NCBI GenBank assembly: GCA_944321705.1
Contig: CALUMG010000001.1
Location: forward strand, 62,001-126,000
DNA: 64,000 bases
Reading direction: 5' to 3'
Source of the DNA: an uncultured Muribaculaceae bacterium
GTDB taxonomy: Bacteria > Bacteroidota > Bacteroidia > Bacteroidales > Muribaculaceae
Of the stretch, positions 8,168 through 17,575 are shown one piece after another. A program made the position numbers and the translations under genes. Within the stretch, counting starts at the first letter, position 1. Each line of letters starts with the position of its first letter. The notes under the pieces are model-generated. The model worked only from the letters and a program-made list of their open reading frames with translations. It made no database searches and had not been told where the DNA came from.

Positions 8168-9688
8168 ATGTTGAATTTTACTCCATTAGTAAGACCAGTG
8201 TTTGAAAGCCGCATAAGGCAATCGCAACGCTTTATCGACTTTGGCGACGTGGTGCAACGCGAACAATTGCAGGAGCTTATAGGTCAGGCAAGTTTTACCG
8301 AAGTAGGGTTGAAATACAAGTTTGCCGACGGATTGAGCTACAAGCAATTTAGCGAACGTGTGCCATTGCATGATTATGAAGACCTACGTCCGCAAATAAT
8401 GCGCATGGTAAATGGTGAAGCCAATGTGTTGTGGCGTGGAACGGTGATGAATTTTGCCCAATCGTCGGGCACGAGCGACGGTAAAAGCAAATATATTCCC
8501 ATTACGGCCGATTCATTCAGACGCTGCCATTATCAAGGTGGTTTTGACGTAGTGGCCCATTATTTGAATCTCAATCCCGAAAGCAGGATATTCTCGGGCA
8601 AAAGTTTTATTCTCGGAGGCAGCTTCGCCAATGAGTTGAAGTTGCCACGGGGAGTCAGGGTCGGGGACCTTTCGGCCAATCTTATTGAAAATATCAATCC
8701 TCTTGCCAATCTTGTGCGCGTGCCCGACAAGCGTGTCGCATTGATGGAAGATTGGGAAAAGAAACTTCCGGCTTTGGTTGAAAGCAGTCGTAAAGAGGAT
8801 ATTACCAACATATCGGGTGTGCCGTCGTGGTTCTTGACGGTGATTGAGTCGGTCATGAAACGAGAAGGGGTGGCGTGCATACACGACGTGTGGCCTCATC
8901 TTGAGGTGTTTTTCCATGGCGGCGTAAGTTTCGAGCCTTATCGCGACCGTTATGCCGAGATATGCGACAACAGCAAGATGCATTATCTTGAGACTTATAA
9001 TGCTTCGGAAGGTTTCTTTGCCGTGCAGACATCGTGGGACACCAATGCCATGATGCTTTTGCTCGACGTCGGGGTGTTTTATGAATTCATTCCTGTCGAG
9101 GAGGTCGATAGCGACAATCCTCGTGTGCTGCCATTGTGGGAAGTGGAACCCGGACGGACTTATGCGCTCGTAATCACTGCAAACAACGGCTTGTGGCGAT
9201 ACAAGATTGGCGATACGGTAAAAGTGGAGCAGGTGGCACCGGTAAAAATCAAGATTGCCGGACGCACGAAGCATTTCATAAACGCTTTTGGCGAGGAATT
9301 GATGGTGTTCAATGCTGATGAGGCCATAAAACGTGCTTGTCGTGATACCGGGGCTACGGTGGAAGACTATACGGCTGCACCGGTATATGCGGCTGGAGGC
9401 AAGCATGGTCATCACCAATGGCTTGTGGAATTTTCACAGTTGCCTGCCGATTTGCAAGGTTTTGCCGACAGTCTTGACCGTCACTTGAAAGAAGTTAATT
9501 CCGACTATGAAGCTAAACGTTACAAGGGCTTGTTCCTTGATGGTCCTGAGGTGGTCATTGCCCACAAGGGATTGTTTGACAAATGGCTTGGAACTACCGG
9601 CAAGCTGGGCGGCCAGCGCAAAGTGCCACGATTGAGCAACGATCGCGCATTGATTTCCAGATTGTTGGAAATAAATAATGAAATGTGA
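8168..9688 (+). CDS. GH3 auxin-responsive-promoter-like adenylate-forming enzyme
   Basis: 506 residues from the ATG at 8168 (MLNFTPLVRPVFESRIRQSQ); upstream residues in the same frame look non-family and overlap the promoter box. The protein matches the GH3 family, known in plants for conjugating amino acids to hormones, with the ATP-binding SSGTSDGKSK motif near residue 100 and the YNASEGFF motif in the middle. Bacterial homologues are common in Bacteroidota, but their substrate is unknown. It ends 29 bases before the alkaline phosphatase start, so the two may be cotranscribed. Confidence 0.85.
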   Translation: MLNFTPLVRPVFESRIRQSQRFIDFGDVVQREQLQELIGQASFTEVGLKYKFADGLSYKQFSERVPLHDYEDLRPQIMRMVNGEANVLWRGTVMNFAQSSGTSDGKSKYIPITADSFRRCHYQGGFDVVAHYLNLNPESRIFSGKSFILGGSFANELKLPRGVRVGDLSANLIENINPLANLVRVPDKRVALMEDWEKKLPALVESSRKEDITNISGVPSWFLTVIESVMKREGVACIHDVWPHLEVFFHGGVSFEPYRDRYAEICDNSKMHYLETYNASEGFFAVQTSWDTNAMMLLLDVGVFYEFIPVEEVDSDNPRVLPLWEVEPGRTYALVITANNGLWRYKIGDTVKVEQVAPVKIKIAGRTKHFINAFGEELMVFNADEAIKRACRDTGATVEDYTAAPVYAAGGKHGHHQWLVEFSQLPADLQGFADSLDRHLKEVNSDYEAKRYKGLFLDGPEVVIAHKGLFDKWLGTTGKLGGQRKVPRLSNDRALISRLLEINNEM

Positions 9689-9717
9689 ATAAAACAACCA
9701 TTAAAAATACAAGAGAT

Positions 9718-11106
9718 ATGTTTTCAAGATTGATTTCGTTTATTTTATGCCTTACTGTGGCTGTCGGAGTGTCAGCAAACGCACCAAAGTACATTTTCTA
9801 TTTCATAGGAGACGGAATGGGCATGGGGCATGTTATGACAACTGAAACCTACAACCGTACCGTATTGGGTAATGATGAGCACATCATGATGCTGCAGTTC
9901 CCTGTGGCTTCGCTTGCGATGACCTATTCGGCAAATAGTAAAATTACCGACTCGGCTGCTGCGGGAACGGCTCTTTCTACAGGTTTCAAGACCAACAATG
10001 GCATGCTCGGAATGACTCCCGACTCGGTGCCGGTGACAAGCATTGCCAAGGAGTTGCAAGCAATGGGATATGGCATCGCGATAGCGACTTCAGTTCAACC
10101 CGATGATGCTACTCCGGGCGCATTTTATACTCATGTGCCAAGCCGCAAAATGTTTTATGAAATAGGACTTGACATGGCGCACAGTGACTATGACATGTTT
10201 GTGGGCTCGAAATTGCGCGGATTGACTGACAAGGACGGTAATAGCACAGGATTGCTCGATACTCTTCGAGTAAATGGGTACACTGTGGTTCAAGGCAGGG
10301 CTGAATTTGAAAAAAATAAAAACAAGGACAAGATTGTTTTGCTTAACAACGACAAAACGGTTGAGCATTTCGGTTATACGATAGATAGCATCGATGCTAA
10401 CTTGCATTTGCCTTATATCACGCAAGCGTGCCTCGACCACTTGACCCGTGTGTCGCCCAACAAGTTCTTCATGATGGTGGAAGGCGGCAATATCGACTGG
10501 GCGGCTCATGCCAACGATGGTGGTGCCGTTGTTAAGGAGGTGCTTAATTTCAACGAAGCGATAAAGATTGCTTATGATTTCTATTTGCAGCATCCCGACG
10601 AAACGTTGATTGTCGTTACTGCCGATCACAATACCGGTGGAATGCAGATGGGCGTTTCGGGTGGACCGAAGGAAGTGAATCTCAAAAACATGGATTATCA
10701 ACGCATATCGATAGAAAAGTTCCAGCAATATTGCAAAAATCTAATCGATACGGGTAAAAACATCGACTGGAATGGCATGAAGGTATTCTTGTCGGAAAAT
10801 CTCGGATTGTATTCAGCCATAAAAGTGAATGAAAAACAAGATGAGATGTTGAAGGAGAAATTTGAAAAGACATTTGTTGAGCATGATAGCGACGATACAA
10901 AGACTTTGTATGCGACTTACAATGAATTTGTGGATGCCGTGTTCGACACGCTTGACCATTGCAACGGAATAGGTTGGACTACTACGAGCCATTGTGGTGA
11001 TTTTGTTCCTGTGTTTGCAGTGGGTGTGGGTGCTGAAAAATTCAGTCGTGCTAACAATAATATTGAGCTGCCCATGAAGATGAGGGAGATAGTTGGCTTG
11101 AAATAA
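9718..11106 (+). CDS. Secreted alkaline phosphatase
   Basis: 462-residue alkaline phosphatase. An in-frame GTG at 9685 exists, but the ATG at 9718 gives a clean signal peptide (MFSRLISFILCLTVAVGVSA) and follows an AGAG-type ribosome site. Motifs are the metal-binding GDGMG, the catalytic serine in TDSAAAGTALSTG, EGGNIDWAAHAND, and TADHNTGG, plus a late His (SHCGD). It is expected in the periplasm or outside the cell, releasing phosphate from organic esters. No Pho regulatory site is evident. Confidence 0.92.
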   Translation: MFSRLISFILCLTVAVGVSANAPKYIFYFIGDGMGMGHVMTTETYNRTVLGNDEHIMMLQFPVASLAMTYSANSKITDSAAAGTALSTGFKTNNGMLGMTPDSVPVTSIAKELQAMGYGIAIATSVQPDDATPGAFYTHVPSRKMFYEIGLDMAHSDYDMFVGSKLRGLTDKDGNSTGLLDTLRVNGYTVVQGRAEFEKNKNKDKIVLLNNDKTVEHFGYTIDSIDANLHLPYITQACLDHLTRVSPNKFFMMVEGGNIDWAAHANDGGAVVKEVLNFNEAIKIAYDFYLQHPDETLIVVTADHNTGGMQMGVSGGPKEVNLKNMDYQRISIEKFQQYCKNLIDTGKNIDWNGMKVFLSENLGLYSAIKVNEKQDEMLKEKFEKTFVEHDSDDTKTLYATYNEFVDAVFDTLDHCNGIGWTTTSHCGDFVPVFAVGVGAEKFSRANNNIELPMKMREIVGLK

Positions 11107-11244
11107 CTATCATGCGGCACAATCGGGAGAGATTGTTGCCCCGTATGTAATGTTACGGCAGGAGATAGGTGCTTTGGCATTGTCTCTTGCCGTTTCTCAT
11201 GGCTATAAGTCTGTAAACGATGCTGAGTGGGGGAGTGCCATGTA

Positions 11245-11441
11245 CGAAAAAAAGAGGTTGTCCTCTTGAGGACAGCCTCTTGACATCATTCTTCCTTTGG
11301 TGAAGATATGATGAGTGTCGGTTCGTATCGGTTCGACATTCACATGTATCCACTATACTTACGACATAGGGAAATTTAGACTAGATGATTTGAGAACAAC
11401 GCTTTTACACGCTTGTTACAATCACGTTCACACGTGAACAC
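11245..11441 (-). ncRNA. Candidate small RNA, about 195 nt, with own promoter and terminator
   Basis: Between two genes on the minus strand a TATATTTG box (11446-11453) is followed after about 160 bases by a strong intrinsic terminator (12-base stem 11252-11281, then a run of U). The only short frame inside starts MSNRYEPTLIISSPKEE and stops at 17 residues. The interval shows a repeated CGAACCGA-like element and no homologous family that I recognise. A GTTCAC-AC-GTGAAC inverted repeat (11426-11439) covers the expected transcript start. It could also be a leader-peptide transcript. Function unknown. Confidence 0.4.
11252..11281 (-). terminator. Intrinsic terminator (minus strand)
   Basis: Arms AAGAGGTTGTCC and GGACAGCCTCTT (one G-T pair) with a 6-base loop. 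On the minus strand the stem is followed by seven U. It ends the candidate small RNA; on the plus strand it also lies 145 bases past the alkaline phosphatase gene. Confidence 0.8.
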
Positions 11442-11445
11442 ATTG

Positions 11446-11453
11446 CAAATATA
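11446..11453 (-). promoter_or_regulatory. -7 box of the candidate small RNA with adjoining palindrome
   Basis: TATATTTG on the minus strand; the upstream region is a T-run without a perfect TTTG. The palindrome GTTCAC-AC-GTGAAC (11426-11439) sits at the predicted start site and could be an operator. Confidence 0.45.
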
Positions 11454-11606
11454 ATGATATTTTGCATAAAAAAGTAATTTTAAAAGTAAAAATACGCACT
11501 TAATGTGAAATTATCTTAAATTCAGCAGTGTCCGAATAAAATTGATAGCATTGATGTTGAAATGCGTATTGTATGAGCCAGTTTAAGCGGTTTTCCACTG
11601 TAGCCG

Positions 11607-12152
11607 TCACTTTGTTGAATTCGGAGCAAAAATGATGATTTCACATCCCTGGAATTTGCTTTTTATTATGTCGTTGGCATATTCTATGGATATCTCGCGG
11701 GAAGAGGGTGATTTCAATCGATAAAGTTCCACAAACGGGTCTTTATATTTGATGTGGGACATCAATTCTTCGATTGACGGGGTCTTGTCCATCGCAGCGT
11801 ATTCTTGGTAAGTGTAATCGGTAAATACAGTGTTGGCCGATATGCCTCTACGATCGAGCAGGTATCCTTCCATGAGGCTCTGCGGCATTGCGAGAACACT
11901 TCTGTAATACAAGTCGCCGGGAGCTGGATAACTGGTGATGCGAGTTTTTGTCTCATCCATTGTAACAGGAACGAGATTGTCATAATTTCCTGTGGTTTTA
12001 TAGATGATCATTGGTGCTAATGCTGCCGCAGTTCCAACCATTTTTGGTTGTGAACGGAAACTTGTTCCTTCTCCTGATTTGATTGCGGAGCTCGATGTTT
12101 TGCAAGAAATGGCTGCCACTGCGAGCAGCATGAATACAATGACTTGTTTCAT
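11607..12152 (-). CDS. Lipoprotein of unknown function
   Basis: 181-residue product with a lipoprotein signal: MKQVIVFMLLAVAAISC with the acylated Cys at 17. The mature part is soluble and shows no domain I recognise; a TYQEYAAMDKTPSIEELMSH stretch lies near residue 115. A near-consensus TATATTTA box sits about 35 bases upstream of the ATG. It stands alone between the candidate small RNA and the C10 protease gene. It is likely attached to the outer or inner membrane; no function can be assigned. Confidence 0.75.
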   Translation of the reverse strand: MKQVIVFMLLAVAAISCKTSSSAIKSGEGTSFRSQPKMVGTAAALAPMIIYKTTGNYDNLVPVTMDETKTRITSYPAPGDLYYRSVLAMPQSLMEGYLLDRRGISANTVFTDYTYQEYAAMDKTPSIEELMSHIKYKDPFVELYRLKSPSSREISIEYANDIIKSKFQGCEIIIFAPNSTK

Positions 12153-12223
12153 GATAGTTATTTTATCGGTTTGCGACTGTAAATATACGGTTTTTGTTGA
12201 AACGATAGAAACAAATGCGGTGA

Positions 12224-12239
12224 TGTTTCACATGAAACA
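12224..12239. other. parS: parS-like palindrome (one mismatch)
   Basis: TGTTTCACATGAAACA, a 16-base near-palindrome that differs from the widely conserved ParB-binding parS consensus (TGTTNCACGTGAAACA) only at the central CG. It lies in the intergenic region between the lipoprotein and the C10 protease genes. With the second site at 22265 it suggests an origin-proximal parS cluster. Binding is inferred. Confidence 0.5.
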
Positions 12240-12249
12240 ATTAAAAAAA

Positions 12250-12280
12250 GGCGGAATGAAAGGGAAACCTCCATTCCGCC
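12250..12280 (-). terminator. Terminator of the C10 protease gene
   Basis: Arms GGCGGAATG and CATTCCGCC with a 13-base loop; on the minus strand it is followed by a run of seven U. It lies 42 bases past the stop of the protease gene. Confidence 0.85.
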
Positions 12281-12321
12281 TCGTAGCTGATGAAATATTT
12301 TTCCACTGAAAATGTCAGCGT

Positions 12322-14772
12322 TTATTTCTTTATGAACTTCAATGTCGATGAATCATTTCCTGTCGATATGCGCACGAAATAATTGCCGGCAGGCAGGTTG
12401 TCAACATTGATTTGCATTGACGATGAGCCGTCTCCGTTGTAGCTTCCTACTGTAGCTCCGGCAATGTTGAATAATGTGACATTGTCGATGGCTTCGGCTG
12501 CTGTCACATTGATTACATCGTCGGCCGGGTTGGGGTAGATGCCTGCCTTGTCGATGTTAATCGTTTCAACGCCGCTTGTGCCCAAAGTGAATGTGCAAGG
12601 AGGCAGGAGCATGCGACTGCCGTCTTCGAGCATCATCATGTAGGTCTCGCCGTCTACGCCTTCAGGGAATGTTCCGTAGAAATCCACGACCACAGTGGCT
12701 TGTGGGTCGATTGCGACTTGTTTTGATGCAAATAATTTTATTTTAGAACCTCCGCCGTTTGGATAGATATAGGCATTTAAAAAACCTAAATAGTCGGTAT
12801 CTTCGGGGTTGACAATAGTAGCTTGCAAGTGCATGTTGGTAGCATCGATGTTTTCATTTGACGGGATAAAAGTCGGGGCCCCGTTGAGTGATATTTTGGG
12901 ATTACCCACTTTGACCTGAATCATGTCGTTGAGAGCAATGCCGTCGCTTGTTGTTATTGCTAAGTAATATTGGCCACTGCCGTCAAAATCAATATTTTGT
13001 GAGAGTGTAACAGTGACGCTTTCTCCTGCCGGGATTGTGACTACGCTGTAAGAAGCATAGCTATATCCGTTGTACACGAGTTCACCTGTGTTCATGTCGA
13101 CAAGGCCGAGTCCAAGTTCTTCGGAGAATGTCGAAGTTCCATTGTTGGATATGGTAGCTTCGACTTCGGCTGTCACTCCATCGGCAAAAATCGAGAGTAA
13201 CGACAGATTGTCGACATGTATGTCGGTTTGCGTCCTTATAGGCGCATTCTGCATGGTTACGTTGTCGCCTTCGACTACCATTTCCACATATTGGCTTTTT
13301 GTGTGCCAGATGTGGATGTATTCTATACCATCATCGCTGTATTTGCGGTAGGCAGGATATACTTTGTAGGTGCCGTCGGCGATGTTGGCCGGTATTTCAA
13401 ATTCTATCGTAGGTTGAAGACCATACCACATGGGAACTCTGGATCGGCGTGTGGAGAATGTCTGTGAAACAACTTCCCCGTTCATGTCCTTGATGATTGC
13501 TCCAAGATATATGTCGGCATCATTAATTCCGCTGTTATAGCAAATTCCCATGTAAATGGATGAGTTGGAGCCTTTTGTTGCAGTTTTCGTGTTGTCTTCG
13601 AGGTTGTCGCAAGTAATTTCAAATGTCACAGTATCATCATCTTCAGGAGCCTTGGCATTGATGACGGCTCCTTGCGAGTAATTGAATCCGCTGTCCGAGC
13701 CTCCGCCTGTTCCTTGTTCATACGGGTTTAATCCGGCAAGGATGAAATATCCGTCCGATAGTCCGCTCCATCCCCAATTTACATGGAAATATCCGCTGGT
13801 GTTATATCCATCGATGATGAATGCATGGCCTCCGTCCGATGACTGGCCGGCGTATAGCACAGGGCGTTCATTGTCGATTTCATTTTTGATGATTGTTACC
13901 CATTCGTCATATTGGCGATAGTCGCGGTTGATGTATTGGACAGATTTGGAGTATCCGAAGTATTTTATCAAAGCCTCTGCCGGCTTGTAGGTCAATGCTC
14001 CGCTCGACCAGCCGTATTCCATGTCTTGTGCGATTCCGCAGTGGTACATCAGTTCGGCTACGGCTTCTTGCGATTCTTGGCTGCTTGAACTGTCGTAGGT
14101 AAGTTCCATCAAGTCCCACTTGTAGTAGGTGTCTTCAAAGTTAGCCGACAAGAGTGTGGACCCCCAATAATATCTGTTACTGCCTGTTCCGTGTTCGGGG
14201 TATTTATGGTAGTACATCAATTGAGCCAAAGCTGTGGCAGCACAACCTGTGGCAGCACGTTCTCCACCATATCCCGGTATTTCGGGGCACATGTTGTTGT
14301 AAGGCTCTGATTGGTCCCACTTGGTCTTGATGAGAGGCTCTACCTCGGTGTCGAATGTAGGAGCTGACGAGACCGATGTGCTGATGCCGTTTTCGATGGC
14401 ATATTCGATTTGGCGACCGTATTCCGAAAGCCACCATTGCAAGTTTTCGGGCATTTCATTGTAATTGAAGCTGCCATTTTCGGAATATCCGAGAATGGGA
14501 GTATCTACAATGTCATCGCCGGCAATGACTACATATCCTGCGTTGTTGCCATTGTCAACAACATAGAGGAGATTGGAATTGGTTTTTTTTGAGACTTCGG
14601 TGTAGGCCACTCTTAGTTGTTGAGCCTGGCTTCCTAAAGATTGGGTTTTGGCTGTATTGCCTGTGAATTGGCGAGCCAATGCTATTGCTTGGGCTTCGCT
14701 TATTTGTTCGGCTTGCATTGAGCCAAATCCGCAACATGCCAAAGCGAGTAATAGATAAAATGATTTGTTCAT
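12322..14772 (-). CDS. Secreted C10 (streptopain-family) cysteine protease with type IX sorting domain
   Basis: 816 residues. The layout is a signal peptide (about 1-21), an N-terminal Spi-type pro-inhibitor region (about 25-110), a peptidase C10 domain (about 150-350) with the nucleophile Cys177 in RAATGCAATA and the catalytic His316 in DGGHAFIIDGY, beta-rich repeats, and a C-terminal type IX sorting domain beginning IYPNPADDVINV and ending SSTLKFIKK. By analogy with streptopain, prevotellal interpain and Bacteroides C10 enzymes it should be secreted as a zymogen. It has its own promoter and terminator. Confidence 0.93.
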   Translation of the reverse strand: MNKSFYLLLALACCGFGSMQAEQISEAQAIALARQFTGNTAKTQSLGSQAQQLRVAYTEVSKKTNSNLLYVVDNGNNAGYVVIAGDDIVDTPILGYSENGSFNYNEMPENLQWWLSEYGRQIEYAIENGISTSVSSAPTFDTEVEPLIKTKWDQSEPYNNMCPEIPGYGGERAATGCAATALAQLMYYHKYPEHGTGSNRYYWGSTLLSANFEDTYYKWDLMELTYDSSSSQESQEAVAELMYHCGIAQDMEYGWSSGALTYKPAEALIKYFGYSKSVQYINRDYRQYDEWVTIIKNEIDNERPVLYAGQSSDGGHAFIIDGYNTSGYFHVNWGWSGLSDGYFILAGLNPYEQGTGGGSDSGFNYSQGAVINAKAPEDDDTVTFEITCDNLEDNTKTATKGSNSSIYMGICYNSGINDADIYLGAIIKDMNGEVVSQTFSTRRSRVPMWYGLQPTIEFEIPANIADGTYKVYPAYRKYSDDGIEYIHIWHTKSQYVEMVVEGDNVTMQNAPIRTQTDIHVDNLSLLSIFADGVTAEVEATISNNGTSTFSEELGLGLVDMNTGELVYNGYSYASYSVVTIPAGESVTVTLSQNIDFDGSGQYYLAITTSDGIALNDMIQVKVGNPKISLNGAPTFIPSNENIDATNMHLQATIVNPEDTDYLGFLNAYIYPNGGGSKIKLFASKQVAIDPQATVVVDFYGTFPEGVDGETYMMMLEDGSRMLLPPCTFTLGTSGVETINIDKAGIYPNPADDVINVTAAEAIDNVTLFNIAGATVGSYNGDGSSSMQINVDNLPAGNYFVRISTGNDSSTLKFIKK

Positions 14773-14843
14773 TTAAGTATAATAGTTATAGTTATTTCCC
14801 AAAAAAGATGTTGTGATATTTAAAGCTATAATAAACTCGGTTG

Positions 14844-14877
14844 CAAAGGTATGTAAAATTGTGCGTATTTTTACAAA
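14844..14877 (-). promoter_or_regulatory. Promoter of the C10 protease gene
   Basis: Minus-strand TTTG (14874-14877) and TACCTTTG (14844-14851) with 22 bases between them, slightly longer than usual. The leader would be about 65 bases. The rest of the 302-base gap to proA is AT-rich with only a terminator recognised. Confidence 0.6.
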
Positions 14878-15009
14878 ATGCTATTTCTTTTGTGTTGATT
14901 AATGTCAATATTATGTTTATTTGTGATTTTTACTCACAATTGGGCAAAATAGCAGCGTATTTTGATGAATTTTCAATGTTTGTGCGGTTTCTAGGGCAAT
15001 TTGAATAAA

Positions 15010-15041
15010 ATTTTGCCGGCCTTTTTTAAGGACCGGCAAAA
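15010..15041 (-). terminator. Terminator of proBA
   Basis: Near-perfect stem ATTTTGCCGG / CCGGCAAAAT with an AAGG/CCTT inner part. On the minus strand it follows the proA stop at 15075 and runs into a T-rich stretch. Confidence 0.75.
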
Positions 15042-15074
15042 TGTGAGTTTGTCATTTATGTCAATGAAGCAATG

Positions 15075-16325
15075 TCAAGAATTGCGTATCTGCCCGTTCC
15101 CTTCTATCAAATATTTGTAAGTTGTTATTTCGGGTAATCCCATCGGGCCTCTTGCATGTAGTTTTTGGGTAGATATGCCGATTTCGGCTCCGAATCCGAA
15201 TTGTCCTCCGTCGGTGAAGGATGTGGGAAGGTTGGTATAGACACATGCCGCATCCACTTCTTTGAGGAAACGATTGCATGCATCTTTATCTTCAGCGACT
15301 ATGCTTTCACTATGTTTCGACGAATAAGTAGCTATGTGTGCGAGAGCTTCATCGATATTGTCAACGGTTTTTATTGACATTTTGTAGTCCATGTATTCAT
15401 GCCCCCAATCGTTTTGCGTGGCATGGAGCAGTAGTTGGTGATGGCCGTCGAGTGCGGCGTAGGAGCGTTCGTCGGCATATATCTCCACATTTTTGTCGGC
15501 AAGTGGGGCAACAAGTGAAGGAAGGTCGGGAAGCCGTGAAGAATCGATTATTAATGAATCGAGGGCATTGCACACACTCACGCGTCGAGTCTTTGCGTTG
15601 AACACGATGTCGCGCCCTTTTTTCAAGTCTCCGCTTGAATGGAAATAACAATTGCAGATTCCTGCACCGGTTTCTATGACAGGAACCCGAGAATGGTTTC
15701 TTACAAAGTCGATGAGTCCCTTGCTACCTCGTGGGATTATCAAGTCGATATATCCGGCTGCTTCAAGCATTTCGGCTGTCGCTTCGTGGGATGGAGGCAA
15801 TAGTGCCACTGAATGCAAAGGCATTCCTACGGTTTCGAGAGTGTGTTTGATGATATCGACGATGGCTTGATTGGAACATTGCGCATCGCTGCCTCCTTTA
15901 AGTAGCACCGCGCTTCCGCTTTTGGCGCATAATGAAAATACGTCGAGAGTGACATTGGGTCGTGCTTCATATATGATTCCTATGACACCGAAGGGCACGC
16001 TGACTTTGCGCAGGCGCATTCCGTTGGGACGAGTCCATTCGGCAAGAGTGCGGCCTAACGGAGATGGCAAAGCTGCCACGTTGCGTATTCCATCGGCAAT
16101 CGACCGGATTCTTGACTTGTCAAGTAGCAGCCTGTCGTATTTCGGGTTTGTCTTGTCCATTCGGGCAAGATCGATTTTGTTGGCTTCGAGAATCTTGTCG
16201 GTGTTTTTTTCAGTTTCATCGGCAAGCCGCATCAGCATGTTGTCTATTTCTTCAGCGGAAGTTATGTTAAGCTGCCTCGATGCTTCCCGTGCAGCTTTGA
16301 AGATATCGTTCAGCTCTTGTGACAT
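15075..16325 (-). CDS. proA: Glutamate-5-semialdehyde dehydrogenase (gamma-glutamyl phosphate reductase)
   Basis: Second enzyme of proline synthesis: NADPH-dependent reduction of gamma-glutamyl phosphate. 416 residues, normal length. Motifs seen are [10 protein letters not shown] near 120, PRGSKGL near 198, and the catalytic Cys252 in [13 protein letters not shown]. It lies one base after proB on the same strand, so the pair is an operon. No feedback or leader element was seen. Confidence 0.96.
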   Translation of the reverse strand: MSQELNDIFKAAREASRQLNITSAEEIDNMLMRLADETEKNTDKILEANKIDLARMDKTNPKYDRLLLDKSRIRSIADGIRNVAALPSPLGRTLAEWTRPNGMRLRKVSVPFGVIGIIYEARPNVTLDVFSLCAKSGSAVLLKGGSDAQCSNQAIVDIIKHTLETVGMPLHSVALLPPSHEATAEMLEAAGYIDLIIPRGSKGLIDFVRNHSRVPVIETGAGICNCYFHSSGDLKKGRDIVFNAKTRRVSVCNALDSLIIDSSRLPDLPSLVAPLADKNVEIYADERSYAALDGHHQLLLHATQNDWGHEYMDYKMSIKTVDNIDEALAHIATYSSKHSESIVAEDKDACNRFLKEVDAACVYTNLPTSFTDGGQFGFGAEIGISTQKLHARGPMGLPEITTYKYLIEGNGQIRNS

Positions 16326-16326
16326 A

Positions 16327-17436
16327 TTATTCTATATATAAATAATTATAGTGTATTAACGGACGTTCGCCTTGTTTGCCTATCATTTCGTTTGCAGCGG
16401 TGCTGTCGCATCCTGCCCTGCCTATTGCAAATTGCTTACCGTCGGGGGAAATTATTTTTACCAGGTCGTCCTTCTCAAATTCTCCTTTTACCTTAGTCAC
16501 TCCTACGGGCAATAAACTTGAAGCCCTGTTAGTTGACATTAGCGCGTCGTAGGCTCCTTGATTGACATATATTTCACCTTTTGCGAAGCTCTTGCTGTGG
16601 GCCATCCATTTTTTCATGCTTGAAACTGGATGTGCCGATGGCGCAAACCGCGTGTATGGCACGGAACGGTCGGTCGACGTTATGTGAACAAGAATATCGT
16701 CGCGTTTACCGTTTGCAATGAAAACGGCAATGCCTTCATTAGCCACTTTGCAAGCTGTGGCATATTTGGATGTCATGCCGCCTCGGCCGAAAGATGATTT
16801 GGATTCTTGAATGAACGAATCGGCATTGAGAGTGCTGTCGTTGTCTGAAACGTCGATGTCAGGTATCAGGTGAGAGTCGGCATCGGCAGGATTTCCGTCA
16901 AACACACCGTCTACATTGCTTAATAGTATGAGAGCTTCGGCATCCATCATCGCGGCAAGCAAGCCCGACAGCTCGTCGTTGTCGGTAAACATCAGCTCGG
17001 TGACCGATATTGTGTCGTTTTCATTCACGATTGGAATGACCCCGTTATCGAGCATCACTTCCATGCAGTGTTTTTGGTTTAGGTATTGATGTCGTGTCGA
17101 GAAGTTTTCTTTAGTGGTCAATACCTGTCCGCAGGTTATGCCATGTTCTCTGAACAGTTCATAGTATCGGTTTATGAGCTTGGCTTGTCCCACTGCCGAG
17201 AATAATTGGCGGGATGATATTGGGTCAAGATGTTTTTTTAAAGTTGGAGAGCCTTTCATTTCGCTGCGTCCCGAAGCTACAGCTCCCGATGTCACCATTA
17301 TTACCTCTATGCCTTGTTTATATATCCAGGCTATTTGGTCGGTCAATGCCGACATTCTTGTAATGTCGAGGGATCCGTCGGCACGGGTCAGGACATTACT
17401 GCCTATTTTTATTACTATTCTATCGTATGCAGCCAA
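16327..17436 (-). CDS. proB: Glutamate 5-kinase
   Basis: First enzyme of proline synthesis, phosphorylating glutamate. The frame can be extended to 17496, but that extension covers a consensus promoter whose -33 TTG is the putative upstream start codon. I therefore place the start at the TTG at 17436, just before [16 protein letters not shown]; there is no ATG before the conserved kinase motif. This gives 369 residues. The amino acid kinase domain carries [16 protein letters not shown] and NENDT, and a C-terminal PUA domain begins around residue 275. Confidence 0.93.
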   Translation of the reverse strand: MAAYDRIVIKIGSNVLTRADGSLDITRMSALTDQIAWIYKQGIEVIMVTSGAVASGRSEMKGSPTLKKHLDPISSRQLFSAVGQAKLINRYYELFREHGITCGQVLTTKENFSTRHQYLNQKHCMEVMLDNGVIPIVNENDTISVTELMFTDNDELSGLLAAMMDAEALILLSNVDGVFDGNPADADSHLIPDIDVSDNDSTLNADSFIQESKSSFGRGGMTSKYATACKVANEGIAVFIANGKRDDILVHITSTDRSVPYTRFAPSAHPVSSMKKWMAHSKSFAKGEIYVNQGAYDALMSTNRASSLLPVGVTKVKGEFEKDDLVKIISPDGKQFAIGRAGCDSTAANEMIGKQGERPLIHYNYLYIE

Positions 17437-17465
17437 TTTAGTTGAGCATTTATATGTTGAATGCG

Positions 17466-17496
17466 CAAAAATATAATAAATTGGTAATAAAATCAA
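17466..17496 (-). promoter_or_regulatory. Promoter of proBA
   Basis: Minus-strand TTG (17494-17496), 20 bases, then TATTTTTG (17466-17473). Transcription should start near 17460, which rules out the more upstream start codon for proB. Confidence 0.75.
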
Positions 17497-17575
17497 GAAT
17501 TGGAGTTCAAGGGATGTTCACAAGCTGTCATAAGGATGAAAAGGCTTGATGTGGCAGCAGGGTAGGGGAGGAGGC

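Noticed and set aside
8513..9418. Open frame of 301 codons antisense to the GH3-like gene
   Set aside because: The GH3-like frame has family motifs and codon use; the antisense frame has none.
11426..11439. A third parS site
   Set aside because: GTTCAC-AC-GTGAAC resembles parS halves, but the spacing is shifted by two bases relative to the CACGTG centre.
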